A stretch of DNA of 64,000 nt from Pseudomonas sp. A-RE-19 (GTDB taxonomy: Bacteria > Pseudomonadota > Gammaproteobacteria > Pseudomonadales > Pseudomonadaceae). A program made the position numbers and the translations under genes. Under the pieces are notes generated by a model. It made no database searches. It had not been told where the DNA came from and saw nothing but the letters and a program-made list of their open reading frames with translations. The DNA lies in assembly GCF_019956555.1 (NCBI RefSeq), contig NZ_JAHBDQ010000005.1, positions 1-64,000 of the forward strand, written 5' to 3'. Positions 35,612 through 44,376 of this stretch are shown here, one piece after another (position 1 is the first letter of the stretch; each line of letters starts with the position of its first letter).

Positions 35612-36688
35612 ATGGCAGATTTATACGAAAACCCAATGGGCCTGATGGGCTTTGAGTTCATCGAATTCGCATCGCCGACCCCTAATACGCTGGAGCCGAT
35701 CTTCGAGATCATGGGCTTCAGCAAGGTCGCGACCCACCGCTCCAAAGACGTGCACCTGTATCGCCAGGGCGCGATCAACCTGATCCTCAACAACGAACCC
35801 CACAGCGTGGCCTCTTACTTCGCGGCCGAGCACGGTCCGTCGGTGTGCGGCATGGCGTTTCGCGTCAAGGATTCGCAAAAAGCCTACAAGCGTGCCTTGG
35901 AACTCGGCGCCCAGCCGATCCACATCGAAACCGGCCCGATGGAACTGCACCTGCCGGCGATCAAAGGCATTGGCGGCGCGCCGCTGTACCTGATCGACCG
36001 TTTCGGTGAAGGCAGTTCGATCTACGACATCGACTTCGTGTTCATTGAAGGCGTTGACCGCAACCCGGAAGGGGCGGGCCTGAAGATCATCGATCACCTA
36101 ACCCACAACGTGTATCGCGGTCGCATGGCCTACTGGGCCAACTTCTACGAGAAGCTGTTCAACTTCCGCGAAATCCGTTACTTCGATATCAAAGGCGAAT
36201 ACACAGGCCTGACTTCCAAGGCGATGACCGCGCCGGATGGCATGATCCGTATCCCGCTGAACGAAGAGTCGTCCAAGGGCGCCGGGCAGATCGAAGAGTT
36301 CCTGATGCAGTTCAACGGCGAGGGCATCCAGCATGTGGCGTTCCTCACCGACAACCTGATCGACACCTGGGACCGTCTGAAGAAAATCGGCATGCGCTTC
36401 ATGACACCGCCGCCGGACACCTACTACGAAATGCTCGAAGGCCGTTTGCCGAACCACGGCGAGCCGGTCGATCAACTGCAAGCGCGAGGCATTTTGCTGG
36501 ACGGCTCGTCCGAAGCGGGCGACAAGCGTCTGCTGTTGCAGATTTTCTCGGAAACCCTGATGGGGCCGGTGTTCTTCGAATTCATCCAGCGTAAAGGCGA
36601 CGATGGTTTCGGCGAAGGCAATTTCAAGGCGCTGTTCGAATCGATCGAGCGTGATCAGGTTCGTCGGGGCGTGCTCGCCACTGATTAA
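35612..36688 (+). CDS. hppD: 4-hydroxyphenylpyruvate dioxygenase
   Basis: Non-heme iron enzyme of tyrosine catabolism that makes homogentisate. 358 residues in two VOC modules. N-terminal module [16 protein letters not shown]-terminal module with iron His ligands in [11 protein letters not shown] and [12 protein letters not shown] and Glu in [24 protein letters not shown]. The 246 bases upstream hold no other gene. AATGATGAGGCGCC before the ATG includes a ribosome site. A terminator follows, so it is monocistronic. Confidence 0.96.
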   Translation: MADLYENPMGLMGFEFIEFASPTPNTLEPIFEIMGFSKVATHRSKDVHLYRQGAINLILNNEPHSVASYFAAEHGPSVCGMAFRVKDSQKAYKRALELGAQPIHIETGPMELHLPAIKGIGGAPLYLIDRFGEGSSIYDIDFVFIEGVDRNPEGAGLKIIDHLTHNVYRGRMAYWANFYEKLFNFREIRYFDIKGEYTGLTSKAMTAPDGMIRIPLNEESSKGAGQIEEFLMQFNGEGIQHVAFLTDNLIDTWDRLKKIGMRFMTPPPDTYYEMLEGRLPNHGEPVDQLQARGILLDGSSEAGDKRLLLQIFSETLMGPVFFEFIQRKGDDGFGEGNFKALFESIERDQVRRGVLATD

Positions 36689-36704
36689 CGCGGTTCAGCT
36701 GTAG

Positions 36705-36734
36705 AAAAGCCCGGTCGTTGACCGGGCTTTTTTT
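36705..36734 (+). terminator. Rho-independent terminator of hppD
   Basis: AAAAGCCCGGTC-GTT-GACCGGGCTTTTTTT, 17 bases past the hppD stop. Confidence 0.92.
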
Positions 36735-36740
36735 AGATCA

Positions 36741-36840
36741 AAAGATCGCAGCCTTCGGCAGCGCCTACAGGTGAGTGTTCATCCGCAAATATCGCGGTGA
36801 ACACGGTCAATGTAGGAGCCGCCGAAGGCTGCGATCTTTT
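36741..36840. repeat. REPIN (GATCGCAGCCTTCGGC family)
   Basis: Arms 36741-36770 and 36811-36840 (AAAAGATCGCAGCCTTCGGC... and inverse) with a 40-nt spacer, between hppD and rarD, 4 bases from the rarD stop. Confidence 0.85.
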
Positions 36841-36843
36841 GCG

Positions 36844-37725
36844 TTATGGGCGTCGATGACGCATCAAATGTTTGAACCCTTCAAACACCAACACCACCAC
36901 CGCCAACCAGATCGGAATGTAGGTCAGCCATTCGCCAGCCTTGATGCTTTCCCCCAGCAGCAACGCAACGCCAAGCAACAGCACCGGCTCGACGTAACTC
37001 AACAGCCCGAACAGGCTGAACGGCAGCAGCCGGCTGGCAATGATGTAGACCACCAGTGCCGAAGCGCTGATCACGCCGAGCAGCGGAATCAGCAGCGACA
37101 GCCACGGATGTTGCTCGAAGACACCAAAACCTTGTTCACCGCCCTGCACGAACCAGAGTGCTATCGGCAGCATCACCGCCATGTCCAGCCAGAGCCCGCC
37201 AAGGTTGTCCGTGGCCAGGCGCTTGCGCAGGATGAAATAGATCGGATAACCGACCACCACCAGCAAGGTCGCCCAGGAAAAACCGCCGACCTGATACAGC
37301 TCGTTGAGCACGCCGAGGCTGGCGAAGAACACGGCTATTTTCTGCAGGTAGGAAAGACGCTCGCCATAGACGATTCGCCCGGTTAGCACCATGGACAGCG
37401 GCAACAGGAAATACCCCAGCGACACGTCGAGACTATAGCCGTTGAGCGGCGCCCACATGAACAACCAGAGCTGCAGGCCCAGCAGCGTCGAAGAGCCGAT
37501 CAGGCCGACGAGCAGTTTTGGCATGCCGCCCAGCCGCCGAAGAATCTCGACCACGCGCTTCCATTCGCCGGACACCACCATGAACACGGTCATGCACGGC
37601 GCGGTCAGCAGCATCCGCCAACCGAAAATCTCCACGCCGCTCAAGGGTGAGAGCAGCGAGGTGTAGTAATACATGACGGCGAACAGCATCGAGGCCGAAA
37701 CCGATAGAGCGATACCTTTAGACAA
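36844..37725 (-). CDS. rarD: RarD-type EamA transporter
   Basis: 293 residues and about ten helices. The N-terminus GIALSVSASMLFAVMYYYTSLLSPLSG with EIFGWRMLLTAPCM and the mid motif WLFMWAPLNG match the RarD branch of EamA transporters (named for chloramphenicol sensitivity; substrate unknown). Lone minus-strand gene; upstream lies the REPIN array starting at 37851. Confidence 0.88.
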   Translation of the reverse strand: MSKGIALSVSASMLFAVMYYYTSLLSPLSGVEIFGWRMLLTAPCMTVFMVVSGEWKRVVEILRRLGGMPKLLVGLIGSSTLLGLQLWLFMWAPLNGYSLDVSLGYFLLPLSMVLTGRIVYGERLSYLQKIAVFFASLGVLNELYQVGGFSWATLLVVVGYPIYFILRKRLATDNLGGLWLDMAVMLPIALWFVQGGEQGFGVFEQHPWLSLLIPLLGVISASALVVYIIASRLLPFSLFGLLSYVEPVLLLGVALLLGESIKAGEWLTYIPIWLAVVVLVFEGFKHLMRHRRP

Positions 37726-37850
37726 ACTGCCCTCGCGAGGTTGAACGTGAAACGGGGGGCGGAGGATACGTGGTTTTCGAACCGAATATTGTCCGAACGA
37801 TCAACACCCATCGAGTGTGGCAGAAGCATAGGCAAATGGTGGATGCAAAG

Positions 37851-38337
37851 CCGCCATCGCGAGCAGGCTCGCTCCCACAGTTGGCCGGGGCTGTACTCAA
37901 TACCAGCGTTCCACACAAAACCCTGTGGGAGCGGGCTTGCCCGCGAAAGCGGTCGACCAGCCAACATCCATGTTGAATGTGAAACCGCCATCGCGAGCAG
38001 GCTCGCTTCCACAGTTGGCCGGGGCTGTACTCAATACCTGCGGTCCACACACAACCCTGTGGGAGCGGGCTTGCTCGCGAAAGCGGTCGACCAGCCAACA
38101 TCCATGTTGAATGTGAAACCGCCATCGCGAGCAGGCTCGCTCCCACAGTTGGCCGGGGTTGTACTCAATACCTGCGGTCCACACACGACCCTGTGGGAGC
38201 GGGCTTGCCCGCGAAAGCGGTCGACCAGCCAACATCCATGTTGAATTCGCGAGCAGGCTCGCTCCCACAGTTGGCCGGGGTTGTACTCAATACCTGCGGT
38301 CCACACAAAACCCTGTGGGAGCGAGCCTGCTCGCGAT
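37851..38337. repeat. Tandem array of four REPIN units
   Basis: Four head-to-tail units start at 37851, 37985, 38119 and about 38241. The first two periods are exactly 134 bp; the third unit lacks 12 bp at its end (GTGAAACCGCCA). Each holds an inward REP (TCGCGAGCAGGCTCGCTCCCACAG), a spacer GTTGGCCGGGG..GTACTCAATACC, an outward REP (CCCTGTGGGAGCGGGCTTG) and the linker GGTCGACCAGCCAACATCCA. Unit-to-unit identity is very high. The array ends 6 bases from the aldo/keto reductase stop. Confidence 0.92.
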
Positions 38338-38342
38338 CGATC

Positions 38343-39356
38343 TCAAGCCGTACGCGGTTTACGCCCGGACACAAAGTGGCTCACGTCATTGAACCCCGGT
38401 GTCGATGCGTGCCCCGGTGTCACCAGCGAATCGATAAAGGCTTCGTCCTCCGCCGTGATCTTCACCGCTTGGGCCTTGGTGTACGCGTCCCACTGTGCTT
38501 CGGTGCGCGGGCCGACGATGGCTGAGGTGACGGCGCCATTATTCAGCACCCAGGCAATCGCGAACTCGACGATGCCCACCCCACGGCCCTGAGTGTATTC
38601 CTGGATCTGCTGGGCGATGCGCAACGACTCCACGCGCCATTCGGTCTCCAGAATGCGTTTGTCCTGGCGGCCGGCGCGGCTGTTGGCGTCCGGTGTCACA
38701 TCCGGCGCGTACTTGCCGCTGAGCACGCCGCGCGCCAGCGGGCTGTAAGGCACCACGCCGAGGCCATAGTTTTGCGCGGCGGTGATTTGCTCGGTTTCCG
38801 CCTGACGGTTGACGATGTTGTACAGCGGCTGGCTGATGACAGGCCTGTCGACACCGAGTTTGTCGGCGATGCGGATGACTTCAGCGATGCGCCAGCCACG
38901 GTAGTTCGACAGCCCCCAGTAGCGAATCTTGCCCTGGCGGATCAAATCGCCAATGGCCGACACCGTGACGTCCAGCGGTGTGTTGTGGTCTTCGCGGTGC
39001 AGGTAATAGATGTCCAGATAATCGGTACCCAACCGCGTCAGGCTGGCATCGATGCCATTGAACAGATGCTTGCGGCTCAGGCCGCTGCGGTTCGGTACAC
39101 CGTCCACCGGGCCGAAACCGACCTTGGTCGCCAGCACCCATTCGTGACGGTTGCCGGCAATCGCTTCGCCGACGATTTCTTCGGAGCGGCCGTTGGTGTA
39201 CACGTCCGCGGTGTCGATGAAGTTGATGCCCTGGTCCCAGGCCTTGTCGATGATTCGCAGGGAATCTTCGGTGCTGGTCTGTTCGCCGAACATCATGGTG
39301 CCCAATGTGAGGGTCGACACCTGTAAACCCGAATGACCCAGCGTGCGATAGCTCAT
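38343..39356 (-). CDS. Aldo/keto reductase
   Basis: 337-residue NADPH-dependent TIM barrel. The catalytic tetrad is visible: Asp and Tyr in FIDTADVYTNG, Lys in LATKVGFG, His in YYLHREDHN. MSYRTLGHSGLQVSTLTLGTMMFG and the C-terminal GPRTEAQWDA, which lines the cofactor pocket, place it with the YajO/Tas-like AKRs. The LysR gene upstream on the same strand (70 bases away) may regulate it. Substrate unknown. Confidence 0.92.
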   Translation of the reverse strand: MSYRTLGHSGLQVSTLTLGTMMFGEQTSTEDSLRIIDKAWDQGINFIDTADVYTNGRSEEIVGEAIAGNRHEWVLATKVGFGPVDGVPNRSGLSRKHLFNGIDASLTRLGTDYLDIYYLHREDHNTPLDVTVSAIGDLIRQGKIRYWGLSNYRGWRIAEVIRIADKLGVDRPVISQPLYNIVNRQAETEQITAAQNYGLGVVPYSPLARGVLSGKYAPDVTPDANSRAGRQDKRILETEWRVESLRIAQQIQEYTQGRGVGIVEFAIAWVLNNGAVTSAIVGPRTEAQWDAYTKAQAVKITAEDEAFIDSLVTPGHASTPGFNDVSHFVSGRKPRTA

Positions 39357-39426
39357 GACGAAATCCTTTTACCGGTGGGAAAGCCTCAATCAAATACCAA
39401 GAACCGCTGCGCGGAGCAAGGCTGAA

Positions 39427-40326
39427 TTATCGACGCAGTGCCTGGCAACGTTCCCGCAAGAACGCTTGCAGCACTTTGACCCGCTCCGAGACTTGAACCC
39501 GGTGCGGGCACAGCAGATTGAACGGCACGCTTTCCCCTTGCCAGTCGTCGAATAGCGTCACCAGGCGTCCGGCCTGCACATCGGCGGCGACGTCGAGCCA
39601 GGCTTTGTAGGCGATGCCGTGTCCGGCCAAGGCCCAGCGGCGGGCGACTTCACCGTCATCGCTGAGGTAGTCGCCGTGCACCTGAACGTCCATCACTTCA
39701 TCGCCCCGGCTGAAACGCCAATGGCTGTAGGGCCGGCCATCGCGCAAGTAGAGCAGGGCGCTGTGCCCGCTCAGGTCGGCCGGGGTTTGCGGTGTGCCGC
39801 ACCGGGCCAGATACCCGGGGCTGGCGCAGGCCACCCGACGATGTTCCGGCAGGATCGGCAACGCCACCAGCGTCGAATCGCTGGGCACCCCGAAACGCAA
39901 GGCAACGTCGACTGTCTCGCGGAACAGGTCGGCATGGCGATCGTTGAGCAGCAACTGCAATTGAATGCTCGGGTGTTGGCGCTTGAAATCGTCCAGCCAC
40001 GGCAACAGCACGTTGCGCCCGAAGTCCGACGGCGCCGCCAGTTGCAACACACCGCTCAAGCCTTGGGTCTGTTGCTTGAGGGCTTGCTCGCCGGCATCCA
40101 GAGCGGCCAGCGCCAGACGCACGCTTTCCAGATAACGCCGGCCTTCTTCGGTCAGGCGCATGCTGCGGGTCGAGCGCGCCAGCAGGCGGATGCCGAGGCG
40201 AGTTTCGAGGCGTTTGAGGGCGATGCTGGCGGCGGCGGGGGTCAGTTCCAAGGTACGGGCGGCGGCGGAAATGCTTCCGGAATCGGCGGTGCGGACGAAG
40301 ATCTCCAGATCGAGGATCGAGCTCAT
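39427..40326 (-). CDS. LysR-family transcriptional regulator
   Basis: 299 residues. HTH 1-~60 (MSSILDLEIFVRTADSGSIS...ALKRLETRLGIRLLARSTRSM), then a CrgA/DsdC-type LysR effector domain (GVLQLAAPSDFGRNVLLP). It precedes the aldo/keto reductase gene on the same strand with a 70-base gap and may form an operon with it, or control it. Effector unknown. Confidence 0.9.
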   Translation of the reverse strand: MSSILDLEIFVRTADSGSISAAARTLELTPAAASIALKRLETRLGIRLLARSTRSMRLTEEGRRYLESVRLALAALDAGEQALKQQTQGLSGVLQLAAPSDFGRNVLLPWLDDFKRQHPSIQLQLLLNDRHADLFRETVDVALRFGVPSDSTLVALPILPEHRRVACASPGYLARCGTPQTPADLSGHSALLYLRDGRPYSHWRFSRGDEVMDVQVHGDYLSDDGEVARRWALAGHGIAYKAWLDVAADVQAGRLVTLFDDWQGESVPFNLLCPHRVQVSERVKVLQAFLRERCQALRR

Positions 40327-40525
40327 TGGTAAAAATCCTTTAAAGATCCTGCTTTTTTACCGGGATTTTTCCTTGATTAGCAAGCTGAGGTGAGTAATAA
40401 AAAGTAATGTTTAAACGGCGGCTCAAGATGTTCCCTGAGGCTACAACGTCTTGCGCCGTTGCCTACGACTACGCCAGAATCCGCCGGCTAGTGCGCCTTT
40501 GGCCCGGGCTGTATCGTTTTCCCTG

Positions 40526-40740
40526 TCGCTGAAAAACAGCGATCGGGTTTGGTAGCCCGGTTACCTGTCGCATAACGCAACGTAATGCAGAGATTTTTTC
40601 GTCTTCTGTTTTATGGCAGTCATGCGTAGGGCATCCTCGGATGCGCCGGGTTTTGCACCAGGTAACCGGTCTACCAACCTGCGTATGGCCGCCACCCTTC
40701 GTTTGGTAGCGAGGGTGATGGCTCCTTAATCTCTTACCTG
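40526..40740 (+). ncRNA. Structured leader RNA before a DUF6124-type gene
   Basis: The 425-base gap between LysR and the next gene is full of pairing. Hairpin 1: TCGCTG-AAAAA-CAGCGA (40526-40542). A long stem: 40546-40567 with 40659-40679 (11 bp CCGGTTACCTG/CAGGTAACCGG, one mismatch, then 7 bp TTGGTAG/CTACCAA). It encloses ~90 nt that contain a GCATCC/GGATGC hairpin. Then a hairpin at 40687-40722 (GCCGCCACCC/GGGTGATGGC) whose loop repeats TTTGGTAG (40702-40709). TTACCTG recurs at 40734-40740, just before GAG of the ribosome site. The right arm 40659-40677 can pair with either set. Candidate translation-controlling switch or cis RNA; no named class recognised. Confidence 0.6.
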
Positions 40741-40751
40741 GAGCTCCATCT

Positions 40752-41114
40752 ATGTTCAAACCAACACCCAATCCGCCGGAATCAGATCCGACGTCCCCCT
40801 ACGAATCCCCGAATTCAAAAAAGCTCCACGAAGCCGCCGACCGCGCCCTCGATCATTACCTCAAGCCCCCCAAAGAACCGGATGCTGCCCGCAAACCGAG
40901 CAAGATGTTTATCGTTGCACCGGATGTCGATTCGGAAAGCCTGCTGGCCCACGCCTGCGAATCCATGGCCTCGGCGAGCGTGATGCTCAGTGATTTCGCT
41001 GCACTGGTGGGCGAGCCCTATCGCAACACGATGCTCGGGATACAACAGGTCGTGATGAACGGTGAACTGGCGGTCAATCGGGTGCTGGATAATTTCGATC
41101 CGCAGGAATCCTGA
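40752..41114 (+). CDS. DUF6124-type small protein
   Basis: 120 residues. Pro/Ser-rich N-terminus (MFKPTPNPPESDPTSPYES), then KKLHEAADRALDHYLKPP, a short variable linker (MFIVAPDVDSESLLAHACESM) and a helical end with ASVMLSDFAALVGEPYRN and QQVVMNGELAVNRVLDN. It matches the pseudomonad family now called DUF6124 (formerly grouped with DUF3077), found as several paralogues per genome. Ribosome site CCTGGAG ten bases before the ATG, inside the structured leader. Function unknown. Confidence 0.8.
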   Translation: MFKPTPNPPESDPTSPYESPNSKKLHEAADRALDHYLKPPKEPDAARKPSKMFIVAPDVDSESLLAHACESMASASVMLSDFAALVGEPYRNTMLGIQQVVMNGELAVNRVLDNFDPQES

Positions 41115-41126
41115 CAAACCGGCCCT

Positions 41127-41498
41127 GTAGGCGCTGGCACAGCCTGCGATCTTTTGATCTTGCTCTTCAGTCGCTCAGATCAAAGTCAAAAGATCGCAGC
41201 CTTCGGCAGCTCCTACATTGACCGTGTAAAGACGACCTACCGTAGGCGTTGGCGCAGCCTGCGATCTTTTGATCTTGCCCTTCAGTAGCTCAGATCAAAG
41301 TCAAAAGATCGCAGCCTTCGGCAGCTCCTACATTGACCGTGTAAAAACGACCTACCGTAGGCGCTGGCACAGCCTGCGATCTTTTGATCTTGCCCTTCAT
41401 TAGCTCAGATCAAAGTCAAAAGATCGCAGCCTTCGGCAGCTCCATTGATCGTGTAAAAACGACCTACCGTAGGCGCTGGAGCAGCCTGCGATTTTTTG
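41127..41498. repeat. Tandem array of REPIN units (GATCGCAGCCTTCGGC family)
   Basis: Units begin at 41127, 41242, 41357 and a partial fourth at 41469 (periods 115, 115 and 112 bp). Each carries GTAGGCG[CT]TGGC.CAGCCTGCGATCTTTTGATCTTG, a linker, TCAAAAGATCGCAGCCTTCGGCAGC and GTGTAAA.ACGACCTACC. The array fills the gap between convergent genes. It is a different REP family from the array at 37851, yet amplified in the same way. Confidence 0.9.
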
Positions 41499-41507
41499 AT
41501 TTTCGAG

Positions 41508-42818
41508 TTACGCCCGCAACGTCCGCGTCATACGCAACGCCAGTAAACTCCCGCACACAATCACGCCCGCCAGCAGGTAAAGCGCCGCATCGGTCGACCC
41601 GGTGCTGTCCTTGACCCAACCCACCAGATACGGACTCAGAAAACCCGCCATCTGCCCCATGGAGTTGATCAGCGCCAACCCACCCGCCGCCGCACCAGCG
41701 CTGAGCATGGACGTCGGCACAGGCCAGAACATCGGCAGGCCGGTGAGGGCGCCCATGGTGGCGAGGGTCAGGCCGAGGATGGCGATGGCCGGGTTGGCGG
41801 CGAAGTTCACCGCAATCAGCAAGCCCACCGCGCCCATCAACATCGGCACCACCAAGTGCCAGCGGCGTTCTTTGCGCAGGTCCGCCGAACGACCCACCAT
41901 CAACATGAACACCGCCGCCAGCAGGTACGGAATCGCACTGAGCCAGCCGATCACCAGGTTATCGCTGAAACCCAGGTTCTTGATGATCGACGGCAGCCAG
42001 AAGTTGATCGCATAGACACCGCTCTGGATGCAGAAATAAATCAGGCCGAAGGCCCAGATCGCCGGGTTCTTGAACACTGCCAACAGCGAATCGGTGGCGG
42101 TTTTTGGTTTGCTGGCCAGGTCTTCAGCGTGATCGGCCTCAAGCACCGAGCGCTCGTAAGGGGTCAGCCACTTGGCGTTGGCGTAACTGTCGCTGAGCAG
42201 GAAGTAGGCGAGGGCGCCGAGAATCACCGTCGGAATGCCTTGCAGCAGGAACATCCACTGCCAACCCGCCAAACCGGCCTGGCCGGCGCCGAAGTGGTTG
42301 AGGATCCAGCCGGAAAACGGGCTGCCGAGCAGGCCGGACACCGGGATCGCCGACATGAAAAGCGCCATGATGCGACCACGGCGGAACGTCGGGAACCACT
42401 GCGAGAGGTAAAGCACCACGCCCGGGAAGAACCCGGCTTCGGCGGCACCGGTAAACAGGCGCAGGGTGTAGAACTCGGTCGGTGTGGTGACGAACAGCAG
42501 GCAGGTCGACAGCATGCCCCAGGTGATCATCATCAGCGCGATCCAGCGGCGTGGGCCGAATTTGCTCAGGGCCAGGTTGCTCGGTACGCCGCACAGTACG
42601 TAGCCAATGAAGAAAATCCCGGCACCGAGGCCGTACACGGTTTCGCTGAATTTCAGCGCGTCGAGCATCTGCAGTTTGGCAAACCCGACGTTCACCCGGT
42701 CGAGGTAATTGAACAGGTAGCAGATGAAAATGAAGGGGATCAAACGCAGGGTAATGCGTTTGTAGACGGCGTTTTTGTCGTCAGCGGTGGCCAGGGTAGC
42801 TGCGGCGCTCTGTGACAT
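41508..42818 (-). CDS. MFS transporter, anion:cation symporter (ACS) family
   Basis: 436 residues with about 12 helices. ACS features: AVYKRITLRLIPFIFICYLFNYLDRVNVGFAKLQM at the start, GAAEAGFFPGVVLYLSQWFP, FRRGRIMALFMSA between helices, and GLALINSMGQMAGFLSPYLVG. Relatives carry tartrate, glucarate, galactarate or glycerate. The neighbours cdaR and garK point to D-glycerate or a sugar diacid as substrate. The start at 42818 is the family one; the upstream codons to 42968 are not conserved. Divergent from cdaR over 169 bases. Confidence 0.88.
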   Translation of the reverse strand: MSQSAAATLATADDKNAVYKRITLRLIPFIFICYLFNYLDRVNVGFAKLQMLDALKFSETVYGLGAGIFFIGYVLCGVPSNLALSKFGPRRWIALMMITWGMLSTCLLFVTTPTEFYTLRLFTGAAEAGFFPGVVLYLSQWFPTFRRGRIMALFMSAIPVSGLLGSPFSGWILNHFGAGQAGLAGWQWMFLLQGIPTVILGALAYFLLSDSYANAKWLTPYERSVLEADHAEDLASKPKTATDSLLAVFKNPAIWAFGLIYFCIQSGVYAINFWLPSIIKNLGFSDNLVIGWLSAIPYLLAAVFMLMVGRSADLRKERRWHLVVPMLMGAVGLLIAVNFAANPAIAILGLTLATMGALTGLPMFWPVPTSMLSAGAAAGGLALINSMGQMAGFLSPYLVGWVKDSTGSTDAALYLLAGVIVCGSLLALRMTRTLRA

Positions 42819-42987
42819 GGCGGGCTCTCTCTTTATTATGATTTTTTGCGATGCGAGGGTAACGTTGATCGCCCAGTGAGTCTCGGCCACCCCTTGGGTG
42901 GTTGTCTTTGTGCCTGAGCACAGGGTTTGCGACCAAGGCCTGTGCGGGTGAACAACCTGTCCCATCACGTTTTCAAGGAACCGCGCT

Positions 42988-44100
42988 ATGTTCGAACTCG
43001 ATCACGACCTGGCCCAGGACATCGTCGACCGGGCGATGGCGATCCTGCCCTACAACGTCAATGTCATGGACAGTCAGGGATTGATTCTCGGCAGCGGCGA
43101 ACCGGAGCGCATCAACACCCGCCACGAGGGCGCGCAACTGGTGTTGGCCAACGGGCGCGTGGTGGAAATCGACGCGCAGACCGCGATTCATCTCAAAGGC
43201 GTGCAACCGGGGATCAACCTGCCGCTGTTGCTCGATCAGCGTTTGATTGGGGTGCTGGGCATCACCGGCGAACCCGAGCAATTGCGCACTTACGCCGAAC
43301 TGGTGCGCATGACCGCCGAGATGCTGGTGGGCCAGCGCAATCAGCAGGCCGAGCAGCAATGGCGGCGCCAGCGTTGCGACGATCTGCTGGCGCTGCTGCT
43401 CAGCGAGGCGGGGGATTCGCCGCGGTTGCTGGACGAAGCGCAGCAACTGGGGCTCAAACCGCAGTTGACGCGAGTGCCGTACCTGTTCGAGTTGGGCATG
43501 GAACACGGCCCGGGCCAGACCGTCGAAGCGCTCAGCGCCTGGTTGATGTCACGTTATCCGGACAGTTGGTGCGTGAGTTCGGCCAAGTCCTCGTTGTTGT
43601 GGTGCCGACCGGCGACGCCTGCGATCGAGAATGATCGGCTGCTGGAGAGGCTCGATGGCCTGGGCTGGAATATTTTGCGCGTCGCCGTGGGCGGGCAGGC
43701 CGATGGATTGTCGGGGTTGCGCCGCTGCTATCGGCGGGTCGGTGATTTGCTGGCTTACGGACGGGATGTGTTGCCGCATTCGCGTTTGCTGACCCTGAAC
43801 CGTTATCGGCTGCCGGTGATGCTCTGGCGGCACCGCAACGACGATGCGCTGGATGAATTGCTGCGGCCGCTGCGGCAAGTCATCGCCAAGGATGGCAACG
43901 GCCAACTGTTGGCGACCCTGCGCAGTTGGTGCGAACACGACGGCCAGAGCCAGGCCTGCGCCGATGCGCTGGGTATCCATCGCAACAGTTTGCGTTATCG
44001 CATGGAGCGAATTGCCGAACTCAGTGGTGTCGACCCGCTAAAACTGGACGGAATGCTCGCGCTGTACCTCGGCGTTCAGCTGCTGCCCCCAACCGACTGA
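42988..44100 (+). CDS. cdaR: CdaR-type sugar diacid/glycerate regulator
   Basis: 370 residues. N-terminal sugar-diacid-recognition domain (~1-140: ELDHDLAQDIVDRAMAILPYNVNVMDSQG, GIIGxxGEPEQLRTYAELVRMTAEM) and a C-terminal PucR-type HTH (~305-360: CADALGIHRNSLRYRMERIAELSGVDPLKLDG). CdaR activates gar/gud/glx genes in response to glycerate or diacids in enterobacteria. It lies between its likely targets, the ACS transporter and garK. Confidence 0.9.
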   Translation: MFELDHDLAQDIVDRAMAILPYNVNVMDSQGLILGSGEPERINTRHEGAQLVLANGRVVEIDAQTAIHLKGVQPGINLPLLLDQRLIGVLGITGEPEQLRTYAELVRMTAEMLVGQRNQQAEQQWRRQRCDDLLALLLSEAGDSPRLLDEAQQLGLKPQLTRVPYLFELGMEHGPGQTVEALSAWLMSRYPDSWCVSSAKSSLLWCRPATPAIENDRLLERLDGLGWNILRVAVGGQADGLSGLRRCYRRVGDLLAYGRDVLPHSRLLTLNRYRLPVMLWRHRNDDALDELLRPLRQVIAKDGNGQLLATLRSWCEHDGQSQACADALGIHRNSLRYRMERIAELSGVDPLKLDGMLALYLGVQLLPPTD

Positions 44101-44149
44101 TACACACAATCCCACCGGTCGATCACGTGCATTCATTCGCCCGCGTTCA

Positions 44150-44250
44150 AACGTAGGAGCTGCCGAAGGCTGCGATCTTTTGATCTTGATCTTTTCGGGC
44201 TCACTGAAGATCAAGATCAAAAGATCGCAGCCTTCGGCAGCTCCTACGTT
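44150..44250. repeat. REPIN with perfect 44-nt arms
   Basis: Arms 44150-44193 and 44207-44250 are exact inverse copies (AACGTAGGAGCTGCCGAAGG... to ...CCTTCGGCAGCTCCTACGTT), with a 13-nt loop. GATCGCAGCCTTCGGC family, but the usual spacer is nearly gone, so it makes one very stable hairpin between cdaR and garK. Confidence 0.9.
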
Positions 44251-44376
44251 GAGAATGTGTGTAGGCAGTGGGTTTTGTGGAAATGAACAATAATCCTCTT
44301 GGCCGCTTGTGCAGCGGACCGGCGTTATTGTTCATGGCGGCTGGCAGCATGGACGCATTGGAACTGGAGAATTCGC

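Noticed and set aside
37851..38337. Possible CRISPR array
   Set aside because: Units are 122-134 bp, nearly identical throughout, and consist of REP inverted repeats. There are no short repeats with unique spacers and no cas genes.
41127..41498. Possible CRISPR array or integron attC sites
   Set aside because: Identical 115-bp units of a known pseudomonad REP pattern; no spacers, cassettes or integron integrase.
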